Shown one piece after another: positions 57,045 through 64,000 of a DNA stretch of 64,000 nt. Below the pieces are notes generated by a model, which saw only the letters and a list, made by a program, of their open reading frames with translations, was not told the origin of the DNA and searched no databases. The position numbers and the translations under genes are program-made. Position 1 is the first letter of the stretch. Every line of letters starts with the position of its first letter. The stretch is from Acanthochromis polyacanthus (taxonomy: Eukaryota; Chordata; Actinopteri; Pomacentridae): NCBI RefSeq assembly GCF_021347895.1, contig NC_067113.1, positions 1,182,467 through 1,246,466 on the forward strand, given 5' to 3'.

Positions 57045-59361
57045 TTTCCCCCAGAGGCCCAACATTAAGGCATCTAATTACTAAACCTCTGCGTTAAAGG
57101 CAGGTCCCTAGCAGATTACAGAGCAAGTCACAACAAACTGACTTGTTAGACCTTCGTTTGGACCGGAGGTCAAAAGGGACGAACAGAGTGTCAGATATTG
57201 ACTGTAATGACGTAGTCAGGGGTCACAGCTATTAACCATACCTTTACAAGTGCTTAGAGAGCCAAAAACAACAAAAAGTGCAATAATAATAACTTATGTG
57301 TATGTTTGGATTCCTCCGAGGCTTGAGAAGAGTGATGGTAAATGGTTGATTAATAGACTGTACTAATGGCTCACAGTGTTTTTGGCCATTCTGCTCTGAG
57401 AGCTTAATTTAGAAAAACACCCATACAAAGACCACTGGGAAATTAACATTGGCATTTAGTAGAAATACTGCAATGCCAGGAAGTACAACCACATCTTTTT
57501 TTTAAAAAAAAAAACAAAAAACGCTGCAATGTGCTGCAACATATTTTTGATGAGGATGTTTCTTCATAACTTCATAGGGAATTTCAGCCTATTATAAATT
57601 TTCATACTTGAAGCATTTTTATTGGGAAGAATATGTAGAAAGCCACTGTGCACCATCAGAGGTTGATGGAGATCAAAACCAAGTTGAAAAAACAGAGTGA
57701 ATATTCAACTTTTGTTCATCAACTGAACACAATAATTACAAATGTTGTTCCAAAATTGATGGATATGTGCTCAAACAGATTTCCACTGTTTCATCCATTA
57801 AAAAATATTTAAGTTAAATGTCTTTTTTAGTCTGCTGTTACTTAGATTTATTCATTTTGATATTATTTATTTGCAAAGTAAATTTTAAAATATTCTATTT
57901 TATGGGTTTAAAAACATCTTTAATTCACTGCAAGGTTTTTTTTGAGACATGATAGAAGAATAACTTTATATTTTGTTGTCAAAGTGCTGTCTAACCATCT
58001 TGCCCCCAGTGTAGCACAAACTGTTGAAATGCGTGTAACGGAGTCCCAGTTAACTATTTTGGAGATTTCTCATCAAATTACACATGCAACCTTCACACTA
58101 AATAGAAAATAAAGAGTGAAGAGCGTGGCAGAGATCTGATACGCACTGACTGCCACTGCAGACACCTGAAAAGAGATATGAGCAGTAATCACAGCTATTT
58201 CCTATCATGCCAGGAGACAATTCACACTGAAGGTACAACACAGTAGATCGAGATTTTAAAAAATCCACTGATTCAAATTATCACTAATAATCCCATTAAA
58301 ATTTATTTAGAGTCCCCAACCATGTGCATTTCATTTTATCTCCGAGTTAAACTCATTAGATATGTAAATGACATGTCCCCTGACACTGTACAGTGTAAAA
58401 TGGCACAATGCCTGATAAATGAAAAGGATGCAGAGACACTGTTGCATTAACATCGTCAAATGATTTACAAATGTACATTTTCATTCTAATCTTTAAAAAT
58501 ATGGTGATGATGGTGGTGGCTGATGTTCTTTCACAATGATAATACACTGCTCTTGTCTTGCTGTATGTTTAGATTTTACTGATTCGGAAGCAGCACAGGA
58601 ATTCTGCATCTCTGATAACCACCCACTCCTCCACCTCCTACTCCTTTGCTTCCATTTCATCATCCATTTTTTATTTACATTGGTTGAATTCAATCCTCAC
58701 TGTGACTGTATGTCTATTAATCCTTCATGTGAGAATGATTTGTGTTCACATTAGCTTTTGTAGGTCATTTCTGTATAAAGCTGTGTTCACAGTGGAACAC
58801 TGGAACACACAAAAGGGGCTAAATCTTGTTCTCTTCCTTCTGTTTTTACTCTGGAAAAACAAAACTGCATCACTGTCAACATCTGCTAAAGAGGGACTTA
58901 CTAAATAATTATTTCAGCTGTAATGCCAGTACAGGTCAACAACAGCTGTGCTGTATCATCAGTCTGTCAAGTAGATTTTACCCTGCCAAGTTTCAGCCTC
59001 TCACACCATTTGGTCTCTTCTGACTCTTTGCAGTTACTAATGTTTCAGTACAGCCTTTCCAAAATGTATGTAAATATATGACAAATATGAAAAGATTTTA
59101 AAGCAGCTGGTTAACATTTCAACCAGAAGTGATTTCCAAGCTGCAGTTCTGTGGTGGAAAATCAAATATAATCAGTGTTTTCTGACAAAGTCATTATTAA
59201 TAATAACGGTGTAATATTTTGGATTTTTATCTCAGACTTCCCTGCAGTTGCTCACTATGTCACTCCTCCCACTCACCAGAAGTCCTCAAGGTCTCCCTCT
59301 GTGGTTTTCCAGCCAGGTATCTCTGTACTCTGTACTGCCCAGGGTTTTGCCTCAACCCATA
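56661..59361. other. No recognisable gene; contains (GT)n
   Basis: A (GT)n of about 30 bp lies at 57010-57040 and a T/A homopolymer run at 57497-57515. No coding or element signature seen. Confidence 0.45.
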
Positions 59362-59878
59362 CACTCCCCTTCTAAAGTATTGGAACAGTGAGCCCAATTC
59401 CTTTATTTTTTGCTGTAGACTGAAAACATTTGGGTTTGACATAAAACAAAGAATATGAGACAAGAGATCAACATTTCAGCTTTTATTTCCAGGTATTTAC
59501 GTCTAGATCTCATACACAACTTAGAAGACAGCATTACTTGTAAAGGAACACCAAGTTTTTCAGTGAGCAAAAGTATTGGAACAGGTGGACTTCAAATAGA
59601 TTAAAGTGAATGAGATTTAATATTTAGTTGTAAATCCTTTGCTTGCAATAACTGCATCACACTCACTGATATCACTAAATGTTTGCATTCTTCTTTTGTG
59701 ATGCTATTCCAGGCTTTCACAGCCGCTTGCAGTTGTTTGTTTTCGGATGTTACTCCCTTCAGTCTCCTCTTCAGCAGGTAAAATGCAGCTCTACAGGGTT
59801 TAAGCCTGAAGATTGACTTGGCCAGTCTAAAACCTTCCACTTCTTGCCCCTGATGAACTCCTTTGTTGTTTTGACAGT
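59362..59878 (-). mobile_element. Tc1-like transposon, one end, cut by Rex3
   Basis: A TA at 59360-59361 is followed by the TIR CACTCCCCTTCTAAAGTATT and the long conserved terminal region 'GGAACAGTGAGCCCAATTCC'. The minus strand carries a C-terminal transposase part ('LKGVTSENKQLQAAVKAWNS', 'ITKEECKHLVIS'). The element stops where the Rex3 tail begins at about 59879, and its other half was not found beyond it. Confidence 0.75.
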
Positions 59879-62025
59879 ATCCATCCATCCATTTTCTTCC
59901 GCTTATCCGGGGCTGGGTCACGGAGGCAGCAGGCGAAGCAGGTCGTTCCAGACTTCCCTCCCCCCAGCAACGCTTTCCAGCGCTTCCTGGGGGATCCCGA
60001 GGCATTCCCAGGCCAGACGAGATATATAATCCCTCCAGCGAGTTCTGGGTCTACCCCGTGGTCTCTTCCCAGACGGACATGCTCGGAAAACCTCCAAAGG
60101 AAGGCTCCCTGGAGGCATCCGAATCAGATGGCCAAACCACCTCAACTGGCTCCTTTCGATACGAAGGAGCAGCGGCTCTACTCCGAGCTCCCTCCAGATG
60201 TCTGAGCTCCTCACCCTATCTCTAAGGCTGAGTCCACCCACCCTACGGAGGAAGCTCATTTCGGCCACTTGTATCCGCGATCTTGTTCTTTCGGACTGGT
60301 AAATCAAGAGCTTCGCTTTACGGCTCAGCTCCCTCTTCACCACGATGGTTTGGTACAACGCCTGCATTATTGCTGACACCGCACCAATCCGCCTGTCCAT
60401 CTCTCGCTCCATTTTCCCATCACTCGTGAACAAGATCCCGAGATACTTGAACTCCTTCGCTTGGGGAAGAAACTCCCCCCCCCAACCCAGAGGGAGCAAT
60501 CCACCGGTTTCCGGCAGAGAACCATGGCCTCGGACTTGGAGGTGCTGATCCGCATCCCTGCCGCTTCACACTCAGCTGCAAACCACTCCAGTGCGTGCTG
60601 GAGGTCACGGTCTGAGGACGTCAACAAAACCACATCATCCGCAAAAAGCAGAGATGCGATCCTTGCTGATCCACCACGACTGCACCTTGAAATCCTGTCC
60701 ATGAAGACCACAAACAGGATTGGAGACTAGGGGCAGCCCTGGCGGAGTCCAACACCCACTGGAAACGTGTCTGACTTAGTGCCGAGTATGCAGACACAGC
60801 TCTCACTTTGGTCGTGCAGGGACCGAACAGCTCGTAGCAACGAGCCCGGTAACCCATACTCCCACAGTGCCTCCCACAGAGCCCCTTGGGGGACACGGTC
60901 ATAGGCCTTCTCCAGATCCACAAAACACATGTAGACTGGCAGGTCAAACTCCCAAGACCCCTTCAGCAGCTCCGCAAGGGTAAAGAGCTGGTCCGCTGTT
61001 CCACGACCGGGACGGAATCCGCATTTCTCCTCCTGAATCCGAGGTTCGACTATCGGTCGGAGCCTCCCTTCCAGCACCCGAGAGTAAACTTTCCCGGGAA
61101 GGCTGAGAAGTGTGACACCCCGGTAGTTGGCACACACTCTCCGGTCCCCCTATTTGAAAATAGGGACCACCACCACCCCGATCTGCCACTCCACAGATAC
61201 TGTACCCGATGCCCACGCTACATTGTATAGACGTGTCAACCAAGACAGTCCAACAATGTCCAGAGCCTTCAGCATCTCAGGGCGAATCTCGTCCACACCT
61301 GGCGCCTTGCCACCGAGGAGCTTTTTAACTACCTCGGCAACCTCTGTCACGGATATGGACGAAGATCCCCCCCGAGTCTTCAGGCTGTACCTCCTCCATA
61401 GAGGACGTGTTTACCGGGTTCAGGAGTTCCTCGAAGTGCTCCTTCCACCGCTCGACGATATCCCCAGTGTGGGTCAATAGTTCTCCACCTCCACTGTACA
61501 CAGCCTGAGCGAAGCCCTGGCTCCCCTTCCTGAGGCATCGAACGGTTTGCCAGAACTTCCCCGAGGCCGTCCAAAAAGTCCTTCTCCGTGGCCTCCCCGA
61601 ACTCCTCCCACACTTGAGTTTTAGCTTCCACAACTGCCACAGCTGCTGCCCTTTTGGCTAGCCGGTACCTGTCAGCTGCTTCGGGAGACCCCCGAGCCAA
61701 CCTGGCTCGAAAAGCCTCCTTTTTCAGCCTGACGGCCTCCTTCACTGCTGGTGTCCACCAGCGGGTCTTTGGATTGCCACCGCGACAGGCACCAGTGACC
61801 TTCAGACCACAGCTCTGGAGGCTTTGAACATGGATCACTCAGAATCCATGTCCCCATCCTCCCCCGGGATGCAGGAGAAACTCTTCCGGAGGTGGGAGTT
61901 AAAAATCCTATGGACAGGGTCCTCCGCCAGATGTTCCCAGTTCACTTGCACTACACGTTTGGGTTTACCAGGTCTGTCCGGCAGTCTTCCCCGCCATCGG
62001 TTCCAACTCACCACGTGGTGATCAG
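59879..62025 (-). mobile_element. Rex3 (RTE-clade) LINE, antisense, 5' truncated
   Basis: The 3' end on the minus strand reads 'CCGTGACCCAGCCCCGGATA' and 'AGCGGAAGAAAATGGATGG' into a GGATGG tail, the RTE/Rex3 form. About 2.1 kb of ORF sequence follows upstream. The 5' end stops at 'CACGTGGTGATCAG' where a hAT-like TIR begins. Inserted in the Tc1 element to its left. Confidence 0.92.
59918..62024 (-). pseudogene. Rex3 reverse transcriptase (frameshifted)
   Basis: In order on the minus strand: endonuclease-RT linker 'VVSWNRWRGRLPDRPGKPKR' and 'NPKTRWWTPAVKEAVRLKKE'; RT fingers 'LLGGKAPGVDEIRPEMLKAL', 'NYRGVTLLSLPGKVYSRVLE', 'CGFRPGRGTADQLFTLAELL'; palm 'YMCFVDLEKAYDRVPQGALW' (catalytic D), 'VGLRQGCP', and 'LLFADDVVLLTSSDRDLQHA' (catalytic DD, about 60640); then 'KEFKYLGILFTSDGKMEREM' and 'SQLRWFGHLIRMPPGSLPLE'. 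Frame changes occur near 61830, 61340, 61145, 60715 and 60500. All active-site residues can still be read, so decay is moderate. The APE endonuclease domain is missing (5' truncation). Confidence 0.92.
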
Positions 62026-62545
62026 CACTGTTCCCTCTAAGCTGCGCGTGTGCGCAATTGTGCACTGCTGACATGGTCTCAGTGCACAGAAAATCTGCGC
62101 TGCGCACAAAAAAAAATCCAACCTAAATTGAAAATAAAATAAATACAGAACAATTCATTCTGTGCTATTTTTCAATGCGAGTCAGTGAGTGACCAGTGAC
62201 TGACTGCTCCAGCCAATGATGTGATTCACATACATATTTACGCAGCTAATCAACGTCATTTACAGGCGTCCTTATGTGCAGCCACCTTAGCCGGCTGCTA
62301 AAGCGTATCTAGTCTTCTATATATATCTATGCTTCTCTGTGTGTCCAATCCTATGGTCCTGTCGCGGGTTGCCTGGTTACAGACGCTGCTGCACACTGCT
62401 CTGCACGTTTAAAAATTTCTACACCCGAAACTCCACCACGTCCAAAGAAGCAAAAACATTTGAGTGGGAAGACTCAAACCCCTGGCAATGGGTACAAGAC
62501 TGTACTGGGTACATGGACTGGCTGAAGTAAAGCAGCATCAGGAGA
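62026..62545 (+). mobile_element. hAT-like terminus (CACTGTTCCCTCTAAGCTGC)
   Basis: 'CACTGTTCCCTCTAAGCTGC' continues with 'GCGTGTGCGCAATTGTGCAC', a GC-palindromic hAT-type end seen repeatedly in fish genomes. Downstream, the frame 'SKEAKTFEWEDSNPWQWVQD' (about 62435-62500) might be a trace of its transposase N-terminus, but this is weak. It joins the 5' edge of the Rex3 copy. The other end was not found. Confidence 0.5.
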
Positions 62546-62800
62546 CAAACATGTAAGAAACATGAGAACAGAGAGGACCCAACCAGCAGGTCACAGTTTA
62601 TCATCATCTATTCATCTCCTGAAGTCCATATGGTAAGGGACATCATGATGAGATAAGTTGGATTTCCTACAGTACATGGTTGTGAATTTACCAGAGGATG
62701 CTTAAATGCTGATGTGGCCATAGACTGTACAGTATTTTAGTGACTCAAAAAACTCCTAAGTTTTATTTAAATGCTTTTTAGTTTTCAATAAGCATTTATT

Positions 62801-62919
62801 GACAGACTGGCGACCTGTCCAGGGTGTCCCCTGCCTTCGCCTGAGTCAGCTGAGATAGTCTGCAGCACCCCCCGTGACCCTAGTGAGGATAAAGCGGTGT
62901 ATAGAGAATGGATGGATGG
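62801..62919 (+). mobile_element. tRNA-derived SINE, copy E, 5' truncated, 13-bp TSD
   Basis: Only the 3' third is present: 'GACAGACTGGCGACCTGTCC' to 'ATAGAGAATGGATGGATGG'. ATAAGCATTTATT is repeated exactly at 62788-62800 and 62920-62932, so this fragment inserted in truncated form. Confidence 0.93.
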
Positions 62920-62932
62920 ATAAGCATTTATT

Positions 62933-63527
62933 TATTAGCCTATATGTAATCAATAAATGGCCTTTGTCTATCTAAAGAAAAACTCACTCAGAACTCTGAT
63001 ATGTTAACAGTACTAAATAAATACATACCTACACACATAAATAAGTTAATACATTAACTGTGTTAGGATAAGATTTAGATATAGATGAAAAATATCTGTA
63101 GAGAATTTCTTTGAACAGTATTCTGCATTCAGTTGTTTATGTTTTTGCAGAATCCAGTATTGCACACTGGTTGGTCATTACATTTTATTTTATTAATATG
63201 GTTTCACTGTTTGAAATGATGCCACTTCTTTTCAGACAGAACCTGTGATCATAAAACAATACAGATTTTTTTAGTTCCGTGTTAATAAAGCGCTTAAAGC
63301 TTTAACTATGGCTAAATAATCCGTGTATGGTTCATTCATTCATTTTTCCGTTTCACAATAAAATCTAAAAAACCAATAAACCGCGTTGTTTTTTTGTTTT
63401 TCAGTTTTTAAAACCTAAATGTAGAAACGTATTATTTAACTAATGGAAAAACGACGGTGTTGGATTTTTGCTCTAGGTTTTTAACCCAAAATACAAAATA
63501 CGGCTGTTGTTTTAGTTTGTTGCAACA
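62933..63527. other. No recognisable gene or element
   Basis: AT-rich. Possible upstream region of the candidate exon that follows. Confidence 0.4.
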
Positions 63528-63535
63528 CCGGAAGT
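63528..63535 (+). promoter_or_regulatory. ETS-like site CCGGAAGT
   Basis: An exact CCGGAAGT, the consensus of ETS factors common in TATA-less promoters, lies 51 bp upstream of an ATG in strong context (63586). It stands out in otherwise AT-rich sequence. Confidence 0.35.
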
Positions 63536-63585
63536 CGCTGAGGAAGAACTGTTAAGAGCTGGTCTGGATCGTGAACACATCTAGA

Positions 63586-63870
63586 ATGGATTTAATGGAG
63601 CACTTTTCCAATTTTATTCTCTTTGAGAGTGACAAAACCCACGCAGAAATCATGGACCTCACATTGCTCTATATTGAAGAGTTTATTATATTATATTATA
63701 TTATATTATATTATATTATATTATATTATATTATATTATATTATATTATCAGGAGGTTCTGCATGGAGAACAATTTAAGACGCAGTCATGTGTCAGCTGC
63801 TGGTTTTGAGAGAGCTGTCATTTGTTCCATATTAACGACATATGTTAATTTCAGTGCCATACTTTATTAA
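63586..63870 (+). CDS. Possible first exon of an unrecognised gene
   Basis: The ATG at 63586 has A at -3 and G at +4. It opens 'MDLMEHFSNFILFESDKTHA' and 'EIMDLTLLYIEEFI', a balanced, non-repetitive, helix-like stretch, then runs without a stop through a TTATA pentanucleotide array (read as IILYY repeats) into 'RRFCMENNLRRSHVSAAGFE' and 'RAVICSILTTY'. The array either expanded inside an exon or the true exon ends before it; 'TTAATTTCAG' near 63853 could be an acceptor. I do not recognise the protein. It could equally be chance. It is on the opposite strand to, and 10 kb upstream of, PLEKHA5. Confidence 0.25.
   Translation: MDLMEHFSNFILFESDKTHAEIMDLTLLYIEEFIILYYIILYYIILYYIILYYIIRRFCMENNLRRSHVSAAGFERAVICSILTTYVNFSAILY
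63676..63750. repeat. (TTATA)n pentanucleotide microsatellite
   Basis: About fifteen perfect five-base units. The period is not a multiple of three, so any protein reading through it cycles every five residues. Confidence 0.95.
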
Positions 63871-64000
63871 CTGTAGAATGTTATGTTTCACTTTTGTGTG
63901 GTTTACAGACAGGGCCGACGTATGGATGAAAGTTTTTGTCATCTATTGGTGCTGCTGTTCCAGTTTAACTGGTGATCAGGGTAACTGGTGATACTTTCCA

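Noticed and set aside
1..64000. CRISPR arrays, bacterial operons, prophage
   Set aside because: All tandem repeats are microsatellites or LINE tails; gene structure and element content are vertebrate.

Overview
The window looks like teleost fish genomic DNA. It carries vertebrate exon-intron structure and a transposon community typical of ray-finned fish: Rex1-like, Rex3/RTE, L2 and L1 non-LTR elements, many Tc1/mariner copies, hAT, pogo-like and Penelope-like remnants, tRNA-derived SINEs, TIR MITEs and long CA/GT microsatellites. No bacterial, organellar or rRNA sequence was seen.

The one host gene I can name is PLEKHA5, on the minus strand. Its first two coding exons (53321-53412 and 53122-53198) are separated by a 122-bp intron and together encode the N-terminal WW domain. 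A CpG-rich promoter/5'UTR region lies just upstream (53413 to about 53580). I found no exon 3. Because transcription runs toward lower coordinates, I infer that 1-53121 is all or part of PLEKHA5 intron 2. That stretch otherwise holds only mobile elements, one broken PRY/B30.2 fragment (about 18.9-19.2 kb) and unrecognised non-coding DNA.

Layout. 1-10.7 kb: L2 3' end, Penelope-like C-terminus with a palindrome-rich MITE next to it, hAT remnant, pogo/Tigger-type MITE inside a hAT-like end, Tc1 copy 1. 10.7-23.2 kb: mostly unrecognised, with a CT microsatellite, a 'GTCCACACGAAGACG' TIR MITE, the PRY fragment and a Tc1 scrap. 23.2-27.3 kb: nested pile of hAT end, L1 3' end, Rex1-like LINE, a Tc1 pseudogene split by a hAT with a perfect 8-bp TSD and by a Rex1 tail, then a solo LTR with a perfect 5-bp TSD. 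29.6-31.2 kb: pogo-like element. 32.4-34.1 kb: SINE/LINE/SINE cluster and hAT end. 34.4-38.4 kb: ZBED1-like hAT pseudogene interrupted by L2 and SINE insertions. 39.7-44.3 kb: telomere-like/microsatellite composites and two Tc1 pseudogenes, one split by a TA MITE. 45.7-48.9 kb: LINE tail, Rex1-like LINE, Tc1 copy 2. 48.9-53.1 kb: intron with microsatellites. 53.1-53.6 kb: PLEKHA5 exons and promoter. 53.8-62.9 kb (upstream intergenic): mariner/Tc1 fragments, SINEs, Rex3, hAT-like end. 63.5-63.9 kb: a possible first exon of an unrecognised plus-strand gene, behind an ETS-like site and running into a TTATA repeat.

The elements do not form a cooperating system; most are broken. The clearest biological relationships visible are the shared 3' ends of the Rex3 LINE and the abundant SINE family (likely enzyme donor and parasite), and two Tc1 copies that share the same disabling stop. 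Identifications rest on family recognition from translated sequence; no database search was possible.
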